This document shows positions 29,980-41,830 of a stretch of DNA of 64,000 nt, one piece after another. The position numbers and the translations under genes are program-made. Positions within the stretch are counted from its first letter, which is position 1. Each line of letters begins with the position of its first letter. The stretch comes from Deinandra increscens subsp. villosa. Its lineage: Eukaryota; Streptophyta; Magnoliopsida; Asterales; Asteraceae. The notes below the pieces were generated by a model. That model made no database searches and was not told the DNA's origin. It saw only the letters and a program-made list of their open reading frames with translations. The DNA lies in the NCBI GenBank assembly GCA_039602395.1, contig JBCNJP010000017.1, forward strand, positions 90,656,182 through 90,720,181, given 5' to 3'.

Positions 29980-32941
29980 TAGACATGCACAAACCGGTTA
30001 AAAACTGTAACCGAAACCGGTTAGGATTTTCTCGAAGCTTAACCGGTTACTGACCTAACCGGTTCGGTTAGTAACCGGTTTCCGGTTTGGAAAAGTGAAC
30101 CCGGTAGCAACCGTTAGTGCCCGGTTCGAACAGGTTAGAAGACCGGTTAGAAACCGGTTTAAAAAAAAACCGGTTAAAACGGTTACATTTACAGCAGCCC
30201 TTTTTTTTGGCTCAAACTTTCTGTGAAGGGGCTGTGATTTTTTTTAGAACCGAAAATTGCAACATTTTTTATAAAAGTTCAAATTTTATTCATTGTGATA
30301 ACATAACAAGCACACCAAACTTGGAAAACATAAAAAAAGAGTTTTTAAACCCATTACATCGAATTCGGAAAAACTTAAAAACAAACTAAATTTAACTTGT
30401 TCTTCGATTTTTTCTCCCCGGTTCCGTAGTCGTTTAACTTTATTCGTTTGAAGAGCCCGAGCTAGATGGACCGGACCTTAAGTAGTAGTCCCAACCGGCT
30501 TCATCATCGGTCATTCCCGGGGTTAATCCACCCGCAACCTCCTCATCGTACAATTGGCCTTCATATTCCATCTCTCCTTCAATGCCTTCAAGTGTAGCAA
30601 TGTTTTGAATCCTCTCCGCCGCATCCAAGTAATCTTTCAAGCAAATCGACATCTCCACCGATGCCGGAGTTAGCCTTGTCCTCCTCACCGATATGACCCT
30701 GCCACTAACAGAAAAAGCGGACTCCGAAGCTACCGTGGAAGCTTGGACGCTTAGTAAATCTCGGGCCATGATGGAAAGCACGAGAAATTCTTTTTCCTTT
30801 CCTTTCCACCAAGCCAACAAATCAAAGTCTTTGAAACCGGCCATCCCAATCCCGCTAGGAAATCGGTCCCCGTATACCTTCCGAGTTCGCTACTCGGAGT
30901 GTTACCCCTTGCCCTTTTAGCATTGTTGGTTGAAAACATGTTGAAAAGGTTTACGTAACGATCCGAGCTACTACTTGCACCCACACCCGCTTGATGTTGC
31001 CTCATAGACTCGTGTATGGTTGATGTTGTACCATACTTAGCAACATATGCATCATACAAGTTTGTGAGGTCTTTGTTAAATTTTCTTTTTAGTTCTTCAT
31101 CAATGAGCTCGTTTTCGGTATACAAATCCAAAGCATAACAAATGTTTTCAATTAAAGCTTCGGTATTATTCGAATTGATGCAAGGGTGTAGGGCGGAGGC
31201 ACAAGTAATAACCGCCGGCATATTTTCAAAATATTTGACAAATTTTGCTTTCATAGGTTTAACCATTTCGGAAAAAGGGTCCGGTTTATACGAATATTCA
31301 TTCAAGGTTTGGCACATCAAAAAGATTTGGTTTAAAACCAATGGACTAGTTGGATAATAAACCCCCGACACGTTGTGGTTGCTTCTTTAAAAACATGTAC
31401 AACTTTGTTAAATCTTCAATAAGAGCCCAACTATTTATAGAAAACTCAACAAGTTTTGAGTGCCTCGAACAAAGGTCGTTGTAAGAACGCAAACTATCTT
31501 TTTGTTTTAGAGCTTTTTCAAACATGGTACAAGTCGAATTCCATCTCGTAGGTACGTCCCAATTCGGACCTAAACAAATGGCATTCGCTTGTTTGCAATA
31601 TTTTATATAGGCACTATGCCTACTTGGTTTGCTAAACACATCCGACAACATTTTTCTAAAATTTAGAATGATTGGGTTAACAATCCTCAAACCGTCTTGC
31701 ACACACAAGTTGATTATGTGTGCAACGCAACGGCTATGAAAAAAACTTCCTTCACAAACGGGTTTATATTTGAGTTTTAGTTGTTCGATAGCACGCGTGT
31801 TATTGGACGCGTTATCAAAAGAAATAGAGAACAATTTTTCTTGTAAACCATAAACCCGGATAACTTTGTCAATTTTTTTAAAAATATTTGACCCAGTGTG
31901 AGGAAATTCAAGTTGTTCAAAAGCGATTGTTCGTTTCATCATGGTCCAAGTTTCGGGCATTACCCAATGAGCGGTCACACAAATAAAAGATTCGGGTGAA
32001 CCATGTGGAGTTGATCAACAATCGCTCGTTAAATTGACACGTGTTTCTAAAGTTGAAAAACCTTCTTGTAATTCGGCTTTCGCCTCTTTCCACAATTTTA
32101 GGCAATCACGTCTAAGTGTAGTACGACTTACATTAGTGTAGCGCGGTTGGAGATTCTTTTGAATGAGGCGCGTCAAGCGATTGTTGTCGAAATGGTTGAA
32201 AGGCAAACTTTGTTGAATAACAAAACTTGCCATTGCAAGCCTAGTTGCCTCAACATCGTATGCAAAGATTCTCCTTCGTTAGACATCGTTTCTTGACCCG
32301 CCGCATTTTGTCTTGCTTGAAGAACTTTACAATGGGGATACTCGACATGTAGCTTCAACGTCGAATTCGCTTCGGTTCCGATGAACTTACCACAATATTT
32401 GCACCGAGCTTTCTTTCCACCCGCCTTCATCTTGCACATATCAAAATGTTGCCAAATATTTGGGTTTCGGTTGGTTGGAATAACTTCAAGAACGGGGTTT
32501 TCGGGGTTGGAGTCGTTTGGGACACTTGATGATGCCATTACGAGAGATAGTGATCGTTTTTTGAGAGATTGAGAGTTTAGAAAGAGTTGAGAATGGTGTA
32601 AGGATCAACCAAAACATACCCCAAGTATTTATAGATCATTATGGGGGTAAACTTGCAAAAAAACAAGAAAAACGGTCAAAAAATCGACCCTAACGGCTCT
32701 ATAACGGCTATATAGCCGTTTGCAACGTTCAGATATTCTAACCGGTTACTAACCGGTTTTTCTAACCGGTTGCTATAACCGGTTCCCTAACCGGTTTCTC
32801 CATCCGGATGCCCTAACCGATCCCTAACCGGCGGTTAGGTTTGTAACCGAACCGGTTACGTTCTAACCGGTGACTCCCCTAACCGGTTTCGGTTTATTTT
32901 TTTGTAACCGGTTGCCTAACCGATTTTTTTGCTCACGTCTA
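29980..32941 (-). mobile_element. Full-length hAT transposon (2,962 bp)
   Basis: Perfect 8-bp TSD GATTTAGC (29972-29979 and 32942-32949). Ends TAGACATGCACAAACCGG and, inverted, TAGACGTGAGCAAAAAAA. Both subterminal regions (29995-30190 and 32745-32930) carry many AACCGGTT/CCGGTTA repeats, the expected transposase-binding regions. Between them lies a single transposase gene on the minus strand, frameshifted, so the copy is complete in structure but cannot encode its transposase. Confidence 0.95.
30440..32538 (-). pseudogene. hAT transposase (broken)
   Basis: Read from ATG 32538. BED zinc finger (IWQHFDMCKMKAGGKKARC, CKYCGK, then LKLHVEYPHC, a C2HC/H set) at about residues 25-70. Then a helical DNA-binding region, the first catalytic Asp in NLTSDC, the second in SISFDNASNN, a C-x2-H motif in CVAHIINLC, the conserved Trp in DVPTRWNSTC, and the C-terminal hATC dimerisation region with the catalytic Glu in STVASESAFSVSGRVIS and LKDYLDA, ending with an acidic tail at 30440. 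Breaks: frameshifts near 32245, 31370 and 30845, and a TGA directly after SDC where the family has Trp. Reading order and length (about 690 codons) fit plant hAT transposases. Confidence 0.93.
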
Positions 32942-32949
32942 GATTTAGC

Positions 32950-33671
32950 TAGCAGACTTACGTGTTCCCTTTTTAACCTTCGTAATGTAACAAATACTAG
33001 GTGAAGGCATGACCGCGCAGCTGCCGTCGCTTTCTTTTTTTTTCAAAATCGATTTTCGCATGTCAATCCTTAGGAAAATCAAGATCATAAAATGGAAAAT
33101 CAAGATCATAAAATTTCAAGGTTTCAAAGATTGTTTGCCGAGTATTGTTTCTAATTTTTCAAGGTTAGTCTCCAAATCCTTATTGGTTATGGGGGTATTT
33201 TCATCATGAAAATTCTTAAATATTAAGACGCCTACGATAAAACAAGCAAAATGTACAAGTCTTAAAGCTATTATTTAAACCCACCATTAAAATATAACAA
33301 AGAAATTAAAGAAAGCATTAAACACCCTCCGTGAAAACTCCTAAGCGCACCTCGGGGTCCGCGAGCCTTGCTTTTCCGACCAGATTTCCTTGAATTATAT
33401 AATCAGCTCCACTAGTTCTGTTAAATGCATTTTAGCCCCTCAAACTCTTAAATATTTATATTTTATGCCCCAAATTATGTTAGGATATGTTCTCTATAAT
33501 TTCTAAGATTCTAGAAACGTACAAAGAGAAATATACACACGTATATATGTATATATATCGCGTATTTTCCCATTTTCTTTCCCGTTAACTATCAAAAACG
33601 TTTTTTTTCATCACATATCTATATGCATATATATATATATATATATATATATAATCAATGTTAAACTGGGA
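32950..33671. other. Unassigned sequence with a TA microsatellite
   Basis: No gene. (TA)n at about 33622-33652. The 66-codon frame at 33009 is A/T-rich with no recognisable motif. Confidence 0.45.
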
Positions 33672-34086
33672 TGTTACAGCAACAATCAAATGATTTAGAT
33701 CTTTGATTACAGATATTCTTGATCTCTCAGGATTTATTCTTCACACACCTCTGGACTCCTTTGGTTGCAAACAACACGAACATAGCTAGAACAAATAACG
33801 AACTCTTGAATGTTTTGAGAACATGTTGTATTTATAGGCTTCAATTAGGGTTTTCAGAAATGTGTGCGTAACGAGCCAATATGAGAGTATGGGGCGTGAG
33901 CATTGTAAGGGGCTTACGGATTAGGGTTTAGGTTATCCCTTGGTGACGTCATCATAACAAGGTGTTATCTCTAAACGTGACGTGCTTGATCCATGAATTC
34001 TTCTTAAACCTTGTCATTTCACCATCAAACATTCACAAATCCGCAACTATTCTTCTGATTCTCATCCAAACTCCTGTTTATTACAA
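33672..34086 (-). mobile_element. Possible solo LTR or promoter fragment
   Basis: TGTTACAG (33672) to TTATTACA (34086) could be LTR ends. On the minus strand a TATAAATACAAC box lies near 33825, with AAACCCTAAT motifs and a perfect TGACGTCA (33944-33951) upstream. No TSD, PBS or second copy, so this is a weak call. Confidence 0.3.
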
Positions 34087-34119
34087 ACTAGCCAAAAGGA
34101 AGGTAAATCTGACCATGAT

Positions 34120-34429
34120 CAGGGGCGGACGCAGGAAAAAAAATCAGGGGTAGCGTTAAAAAAAATATTTGTAGGGACTAACGGGGGTTCGGGGGCAGCG
34201 CCTCCGAATTTTTTTTTAGGTAATTAACGGGCTTTTAATCATATTTTCAAGGGGCTTTCGATCATATTTTTAGGTAAAAACCATAAAATTTCTTCCAGGG
34301 GTCGCGAAAAATTCGTTTCAGGGGTCGCGAAAAACCGAAAACCTAAAAAAATAAAATAAAATTGCACGTCTGGGTAAAAGTTCAGGGGCAGTGGACGCTA
34401 CCCCTGAGGATAATGTAAGTCCGCCCCTG
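34120..34429. mobile_element. hAT MITE (310 bp)
   Basis: Perfect 8-bp TSD ACCATGAT (34112-34119 and 34430-34437). Ends CAGGGGCGGACGCAGG and GTAAGTCCGCCCCTG. Inside are repeated CAGGGG.CG.GAAAA blocks and no ORF. Confidence 0.92.
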
Positions 34430-34437
34430 ACCATGAT

Positions 34438-35788
34438 ATAGCAAAAACTATCAACAAGGGTATTCGATGACATAAAAGTTGTGTTATTAAAGGCATATCA
34501 AAACATATTAAGTATTTAATGTACGCAAATGATATTTATCTTAAAAATATATAAAGTTTTGGTTTAGATTCACTATTAGAAAAGTTAGTTAAAAACGTTA
34601 CATTTCACTACAGTTTTTTTTTTATTAACCTTGATTAGTATAGCTCTGGACGGAAAATACGAGCTACGAAAATATAATGGGTTTTGAAGCCATTCTGCCT
34701 ACTTTAGACTACATTTTATTTACGATAAGTAAAACCAAATTGGTATATTTAATATATCTTTAATATAAAAAGAATCAAATACATTAGACTTCTACTTTTT
34801 AATAATTGCAATATTATCACCACTAAAAGTGTACTTTCCAAAATTTGTAGTCACAAGTTTTTTGTTGAAAAACCTTCATTTCACCATCAAACTATCCACT
34901 TGAACAATACATTAGATTTCTAAATGGTCAACATTAATTTGTAAAACTAGGCTTCACACGATATGTTGCAGCAAAGGTTTGTCAAAAAGCATTTGTAACT
35001 AATCATGTTGATGTTTTTGGTTTATTATTAGGCATTCCTTTTGCGAGGTGTGTTTCCTTTCAAGATTCATTGATTATCATCCTAATTTTAGTACATATGT
35101 TTTTTTAGTTATAGAATAAGCCATTCGCAAACCTACTACTATCTTCTTATAAGACAGACTAGGAGATGGGGGATGCTCTATTCAACCATTGTAAAAAATA
35201 TTGGCTACCATATAATATAAGAAGAAAGAAGAGGTTGCCTACTGCTTTAAAAGAGACTTGGAAGGAAAGACTGAAGGCCATTCATTGAAGATATAAGTAT
35301 ATCAAATCTATAGGAAGTTTTACCATGAGTCGGTTGTATCCATTGAGAAAATATAGGTTCGATTAAGATTTGCTTCTCAAGAGTACCAAAAGCATGCATA
35401 ACATCATTATGAACATAAAGTCCAATGGTATGGAAAACAAAAAAGAGGTTTCCCCAACTTAAATAACATATGATAGCTTCTTTATTTTCTAACATTCTTT
35501 CCAATACATTGTCCTCATTTATTCCGGATTATAATCCCTAATAAAAAATATAGCTTCATGAGCGAAAGCTTCTATCATGATAAATTCTGCAATATATTGG
35601 CAATGAGTATAATTTTTCACAAAAATAATCATGCATATTCCTTTTAAATATATATATATATATCTAACTCATAAAATTCTTAGTTTAATATGTACTATTC
35701 TTTAATATTAGTTCATCAAATGTATTTTTAACAAACAGTGATTATAAAATTTGATAAATCTTTTAACCTAGTTTATTCTGTATTACTA
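34438..35788. other. Unassigned A/T-rich sequence
   Basis: No supported gene or element. The 85-codon minus-strand frame at 35504-35247 has no family features. (TA)n lies at about 35648-35662. Confidence 0.45.
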
Positions 35789-36263
35789 TAAGACCACCCA
35801 CATCAATAACTACCAACATACCACCTTTTTTATCAAGTCAGCATGCCACATCATGTACTTCCCACATACCACAAAAACCCATTTTTTTCCACATCAAGTA
35901 CTTCCCACATACCACCTTTTACTTTCCACATCACCATTTTATTTAATCTTTATTTATTTATAACGGATATATTTTTATTAAAAAAAATAATTTAATATTA
36001 AATTATTATTAAATGTTAACGGCTAATTTATTTAAAATTTAAAATTTTATTAAATGATAACGGCTATTTTATTTAAAATTTAAAATTTTTTATATTTAAT
36101 AAAAAAGATTTAAACATGGAAATCCTACATTACTTTTATTAAAACAAACCAAATTTAAACAACACAACAAATCCTAAGGTTTAACTTATTGAAAACATGA
36201 AACCCTAAGCCTCATCATCTTCTTCTTCCTCCTCAGACTCATCTTCGATGTTCAGTTCCACCT

Positions 36264-37484
36264 TTAGCCGGGCACAAGTTTGGTTATGAGCTGCCAGTTT
36301 TTTTTACTCAAGTGAGAGGTATCCATGTTAACCAGCTTGTAGTACTTGAGCTTCATCTTGTTTTTCTCGATAGCTAACAACCGATTCAAGTATTCCTGCC
36401 TGCTTTCGACTGCTGAAGTAAGGTTTGAATAAAAACGGTTCCGACTTTCCTCATTACTTGAGGAACCAGCAGTACCTTTATTTTTCTTTTCCTTTTCAGT
36501 TGCTTTAGACGCTTTTCTACCGGGTGGGCGTGTAGGAACATTATTCCGAGGAGGCTGCTGCTCCTCTGGAATACCCCCAACATTATCATCATCAAGATGG
36601 AAATTGAACTCGTTCTCACCAAAGTTTGTAGACGAATGAGAACTAGTGTATCCACCTATGTTGGATTTGTTTCTTTTGGGGCCTTGGTTGGCCGCACAAG
36701 CTTCAGCACTGTTGTACTTCAACTTGTCTTTGACTTTATTCCAAATATGTTCATATTTGAAATCTGTATCTTGATCAGCATTAAAGCGCTGCCTTGCTTC
36801 AAGCAACCACATGTCATCAGACCACCCACTTGAGTTAGAACTCTTCACACTCAAGTATAATTTATTGAATCTGGCCACCTTTGATTTGACCATGTGCCAA
36901 TGAGCTTTCAGGTTGTTTTGATCCCTAGGCACTTTGGGGTTTGAACTAGAATAGTGTTCCTGCACTCTGAACCAAAAATCATGAGTATTTTGGTTGGTGG
37001 CAATAACACTGTTCTCCGAACACTCATATATGGCCTCTGCCATCAAGACTTCATCTGAATGTGGTCATTTAGTATGAGAAGCCTTAGTGGTAGTAGTTTT
37101 GCCTTTGCCTCTCCCCCTAACTCTTCCCTGTGAGGGGCCATCCTCGGACTGTTGTGGTTGTGATTGAGTTGTTTGTGGGGGTTGTTGAGTTTGGGATTGT
37201 TGTTGTTGCTGTTGATGTTGCATCCCCGCCATTTATTGTTGTTGGAACATCCACATTTGTTGCATGTGAAAGTATGTTTGTGGATCCATTTGTTGTGGTT
37301 GATGCTGTGGGTTCATGAGTGGAGGTGGTGGATACATTTGTGAAGGTGGTGGATACATTTGTGAAGGTGGTGAAGATTGGTTAAGAAGCTGGGTCATGCT
37401 TGCACCATCATAGTCTGGAAACATAGACGTGAATGATGGTCGGTTTGAGTTTCTGTTTGGGGTTGAGTTTGAGTTGTGATCCAT
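36264..37484 (-). pseudogene. PIF/Harbinger ORF1, Myb/trihelix-like protein
   Basis: One frame of about 406 codons from ATG 37484 with two in-frame stops: TAA (about 37231, within a Gln run, likely CAA to TAA) and TGA (about 37064, before PHSDEVLMAEAI, where the family has Trp). N-terminal Pro/Gln-rich region with YPPPSQMYPPP repeats, a basic GRVRGRGKGK patch, then the Myb/SANT-like DNA-binding domain (FWFRVQEHY, NLKAHWHMVKSKVARFN), a Ser/Asn-rich linker with basic stretch, and a C-terminal helical region (YYKLVNMDTSHLS). In this superfamily ORF1 binds the element ends and works with the nuclease. This copy is inactive unless both stops are read through. Confidence 0.88.
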
Positions 37485-37828
37485 TTGGAAGCTTGAGTTT
37501 GCAGAAATTTGAGAGAGAAATGAGAGGTTTGATGTGTGAATGAAATGAATAAATGAAGTGGTATTTATAGATTTTTTGAAAAAACTAGCCGTTATAATAA
37601 GACAAAAAAAAACTAGCCGTTTTTTTAAAAAATTATTAAATTTAATGTTTTATTTAATTATGAATTTTAGAAATTTTTTCAGATTTTTTTTAAATTTATT
37701 TATATTTTATTTGAATTATTAAATGTTAAAATAAAACAAAAATCTTTGAATATTTATAAATATAGCCGTTAAAGAGAAAAAGAAAAAGGAAAAAGAAATT
37801 AGTGGGTCCCACTCTCCTTACGTATGTG

Positions 37829-37917
37829 TATGTGAGGACGTACGTACGCGTCCACGTACGTACGCGTCCACGTACGTACGCCACAACGCATACGTACGGC
37901 GTACGTACGTACGTATC
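37829..37917. repeat. CGTACG-rich array in PIF subterminal region
   Basis: CACGTACGTACGCGTC-type units in tandem: GTCCACGTACGTACGC occurs twice, preceded by GACGTACGTACGC and followed by further CATACGTACGGCGTACGTACGTACG. Every core is palindromic and CG-dense, in otherwise A/T-rich DNA. It lies between the right terminal repeat and the ORF1 start, that is, upstream of ORF1. Confidence 0.85.
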
Positions 37918-37948
37918 TCGTTTTTTCCTACCGATGTGGGTGGTCTAA

Positions 37949-38243
37949 GTGAAGGATGTCAATTGCTTTATTTTAAGATGTTATAATGTGGTTCACAATT
38001 AAATAAGTTAGGTCAAATTGTTAAATTAAATAAGTTAGGTCAGTTTGTTACATGCCATATATAACTACGGAATTTTAAAATGACATCTACCTAAAAGGAG
38101 TTGATATGTTAAATTTATAAATGTTAATTATTTGAACAACACATTTTTATAATAGACGAATTATTTAAAAAGCAATAAATACTTATTCAAAAAACCTCTA
38201 CCTAATGGCTTTTACGTGTAATGACATCTTGTTATTGTATAAG
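37949..38243. other. Unassigned A/T-rich spacer
   Basis: Contains a short direct repeat (AAATAAGTTAGGTCA, twice near 38002-38042). Nothing else identified. Confidence 0.4.
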
Positions 38244-38292
38244 ACAAGTGGGTCGACCCGCGGTTCGCGACGGCGTCGGACCATTTTTAAAA
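38244..38292 (-). mobile_element. GTCGACCC-type terminus (left, facing out)
   Basis: ACAAGTGGGTCGACCCGCG begins at 38244. It contains the perfect palindrome GGGTCGACCC and a GC-rich hairpin (CCGCGGTTCGCGACGG). Its reverse complement is nearly the same as the sequence ending at 44446, so the two ends form an inverted pair 6.2 kb apart. Helitron 3' end on the minus strand is my first guess; a long terminal inverted repeat of one element is the alternative. Confidence 0.45.
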
Positions 38293-38523
38293 ATCGGTTA
38301 ATCAAACCATGAGAGAAGAGGGCCATGCGAAACTCATGTTCTGAAAGATAAGTAATGTGTGTATAACTCTATAATATATGCAAGTTCAATTGAAAAGTCT
38401 TAGAAAGTTGCTTGATGTGGATTTTGTCACTGATTTAACTCTTCGCGGCGGAGCCCGACCATTTAAAAAGGCTCCTGCTATATCCACCCGAGGATTTTAC
38501 TAAAAACACCAAAACCAAACGGT

Positions 38524-38686
38524 CGTTTCAAGTGAAACGACCTTGAAACGACAGTTTCAACCAAAACGACCTTGAAACGGTCAATATAAAGGGGGCCCCC
38601 CTGAATTTTAAGGTTTCGTCGTCGCAACACTTGGTGGCCGTTTCAACTGAAACGACCTTGAAACGACAGTTTCAACCAAAACGACC
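38524..38686. repeat. 48-bp direct repeat rich in GAAACG/CGTTTC
   Basis: 38524-38571 and 38639-38686 match at 47 of 48 positions. Each contains the palindrome GTTTCA-NN-TGAAAC, then TTGAAACGACAGTTTCAACC and AAAACGACC. The spacer carries GGGGGCCCCC and a TATAAAGG box-like sequence (about 38585). Confidence 0.8.
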
Positions 38687-38978
38687 GTAGGAAATGGGTG
38701 AATTTAATAAAACCTTGGGTGTCTATATAACAACTCTTTAAAAAACTCGGTTAGCCAATCCATAAGAGAAAATGCCATGGCGAAAGTCGTGTTCTGTTGT
38801 GAAGGCACATAAATATAACAACCGTGAATGCCTTGTTTCGCGAATGTATGTTTGTATGAATTGATTTAGATAGTTTTTGTTTTAATATTCTTGTGTATAT
38901 GGTTTTAAAAAATGTCCGCATAGAAATTTTTATGAAGATTCCCACCTATAGAACAACCTAATTGCTTTTTGATCTTAG

Positions 38979-39511
38979 TTATGGTTATACAACCATTATC
39001 AAACATGCACAACAAAGTTTGTGTTAGTATGAAATTGAATAACAAATTAGTTATGGTTATACAACCATTATTAGACATGGACAGCAAAACCAAAATCCAC
39101 AGTTTGACTAATAATAAGTCAACCAAACCTAAATTCAACTTTGTCCAACCTCAATGAGGCAAACTTTAACTGCTGCATTACAATCCAAAAGACGTACCAT
39201 TTACATAACCTAAAGAAACCTATTCCTAGCAGATTAAATGAAGACTCACCTAGTAGTATTGAATGCCAAAAGCTGGTGGATCATAACCCACAAAAACTGA
39301 CCAGAACTGAAAACACCCTGTAATAACATCAATGAAGTTAGGTATACTAAAATGGGTCAAAATTGCAATGACTCTAATATATAGCATCTGCTGCATTATA
39401 ACCCAAAAGACCTACCATTAAGATAACCTAAACAAACTTATTCCTAGCGGATTAAATGATACTCACCTAGTACCATTGAAGGGCAAAACGTGGTGGATCA
39501 TAACCCAAAAA
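38979..39511. repeat. Degenerate direct repeats
   Basis: TAGTTATGGTTATACAACCA occurs near 38978 and again 71 bp later. A block of about 120 bp starting CTGCTGCATTA (39171) recurs at about 39388 with some 15% change (AACCTAAA, TATTCCTAGC, GATTAAATGA, GGTGGATCATAACCC), and a weaker third copy begins near 39500. No coding sense. Confidence 0.65.
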
Positions 39512-41079
39512 AATACCATTAACATAACCTAATACACCATATTCTTACCAAAAGGAACTCTGATGATGAATCCTGAAGTGTTACTAATTAAGCCAAACAA
39601 TTGTTAGATTATAACCCAAAAAAACTACTACTAAGATAACCTCATGAAAGCCACTCCTAGCACTACTATTTAACAACTAATGAACACAAACAACATAGAT
39701 TTTTAATAATTTATTAAACTTTGGTTAAGCTTAAACTAAACATCAACCTACAAATAACAATTCTGTTTAAGGTAACTGTATAATTCTATCACCTTCTGTA
39801 GACACAACTCCTCAATGTTTTGAAATTTTAAACAAACTAAGAAAGGAACATACACAGTTTACGAAACAAAACCATTAGCAATAAACTTTAAACAACCTTT
39901 TTATAATTGGGATTTGTTAGCCATACCTTCCTGTTAGTATTACTTTCATCTGCTACTTTGACCCCCAAATCATTATAAACCCTATTATTCTCATCTTCAT
40001 AACATCAAAGCCAATTTCACATAACAAACAGATTTAAAGATCATTGCTAACAAAAGGTATAGGGAATACCAAAAGGAAAATTGACTCCAAACATAACTTT
40101 AGCATATTGATTCTTCATCATCAGTCCTCCTACACCCTACACTACTATTAATATGCATTGAACCAATTAAAAGTATAAAACCAACAAACTCATAAATCAG
40201 ATACCGCCATATGCTTACCTCGTAACAACTCACCTAACCATTACGTAAACTTGAAAATAATACTCATAGTTGATTAATAAAAACCCGAGTTAGTCTCGTT
40301 AGGAAAGTAAATAAAAGTGCGAATGGAATAGCGACATAATCGAGTCAAATTTCTGTAAACAAACCCTGACCTTCAATATAAAGCAAAATAAAAGAACAAC
40401 CAGAATAAGCAACAACAAAGACGAAAAAATTCACAGACGGAAGACAGCCTCAGATCTGAAAAATAAAGCAAAGAAAACGGTAAATCCAAGCAAACGACCA
40501 GAGAAATCAAAATCCTAGCATAACTATCGTCCTATTCGAACCTCCATCAAAACCCTAAAACGAAACTGAGAGAGAAGAAACTAACATGCGTAACAGCGGT
40601 TATTCAGCCAAATTTCATTGACACAAACTGGAACAAATTGGAACCAAAACATACACAAAGTGGAAGAAATTGGAACCAAAAATCTGCAAATCTTCTAATT
40701 GCGAGAAAAGATGAAGAAATTAGAACTCATATGTGCAAACGATTGAGTGGATGTGAGGATTGAATCGCATCCAATGGTGATTATAAGGACGGTATAGCCA
40801 TGCGGCTATAGTGGCAATCGTCATGTGCATCGTACCTTAATCCTGTTCAAGTTTTGTCGGCATTAATTGGATTGATTGCGTGTGAAGAATGTTGCGAGAA
40901 TTGCCAGTAAAATTGAAAAGAAGAGGGCTAAAAGTCAAAATAAATAAAATGGTTGTAAACTCAAAGGAAGGCTTGGAGCCAAGAGTTGTAAACTGAGCTA
41001 ATAAGTTTGTACATTACATAAGTGATGGAGCTTTAAAGACGTGTACCCTATGTTAAAAAAAATGGTACTATAAGTTGTA
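39512..41079. other. Unassigned; leader-like stretch on the minus strand
   Basis: No gene supported. On the minus strand, around 40600-40440, the sequence looks like a 5' UTR (CTTCTCTCTCAGTTTCG, TTTTAGGGTTTTGATGGAGG) followed by a T-rich intron-like part, but the only ATG frame closes after eight codons. Possibly a captured promoter/UTR fragment. Confidence 0.35.
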
Positions 41080-41830
41080 TTATGTATATATAGTAGAATA
41101 ATATGTAACATAAAACAAACAAAATGTTACATATGTAACAGAAGTTACATATATAAATCTATATAGATAGTGAGATATAATATGAAACAAACAAAATTCA
41201 TTCACATATGAAAAAAACAAGTTAATCAGTTTACGAAATATGTAGCATAAATTTACATATGTAAAATTAAATATATAATGAGATATAATATGAAACAAAC
41301 AGAATTTTACATATGTAAATTATGAGATGTAACATAAAACAAATGAAATTTTACATATGTAACAGAAGTTTACATATGTAAATCTATATAGATAGCTAGA
41401 TATAATATGAAACAAACAAAATTTTACATATATAAATTATGAAATGTAACATAAAAGAAACAAAAATTTACATATGTAACAGAAGTTTACATATGTAAAT
41501 CTATATAGATAGCGAGATATAATATGAAACAAAGAAATTTTTTTATATGTAACATCAGTTATTACATATGTAAGATACAATATTATATATATAAAGCATA
41601 ATAGATATGTGAATTTGCATATGTAACATGATTATAAAACAAATATTATTTTAAAAATAGTTTTATCTACATATGTAAAAAACATATTACATATGTACGA
41701 ACAATCAATGTCTTTATATTAAAAAATAAAGTCTCGTGAGATTGTGAGTGGAAAAATTACATATGTTATATCATTAAAAACGATTTTTTATAAGAAGTAC
41801 ATATGTAACTAATAAACATATGCGATATTT
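41080..41830. repeat. TTACATATGTAA palindrome-rich tandem repeat
   Basis: The 12-bp palindrome TTACATATGTAA or close variants occurs about 13 times. Around 41140-41530 the copies are embedded in a tandem unit of roughly 115 bp (TCTATATAGATAG starts at 41158, 41383 and 41500, with GAGATATAATATGAAACAAA and GAAATGTAACATAAAA blocks). The minus-strand frame at 41298-41080 is a by-product. Confidence 0.8.

Larger units (their letters stand above)
35792..37945 (-). mobile_element. PIF/Harbinger element carrying only ORF1 (2,154 bp)
   Basis: Flanked by TAA (35789-35791 and 37946-37948). Perfect 13-bp terminal inverted repeats, GACCACCCACATC. Autonomous PIF/Pong elements carry two genes, a Myb-like ORF1 and a DDE nuclease; here only ORF1 (minus strand) is present and no nuclease motif is seen. 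Left subterminal region: repeated CCCACATACCAC; right subterminal region: a CGTACG array. Confidence 0.9.

Noticed and set aside
33672..34086. A complete solo LTR
   Set aside because: The ends look plausible, but there is no 5-bp TSD on either side; kept only as a low-confidence feature.
36386..36833. Alternative ORFs on both strands in the PIF element
   Set aside because: Shadows of the Myb-like ORF1 frame, which carries the recognisable domains.
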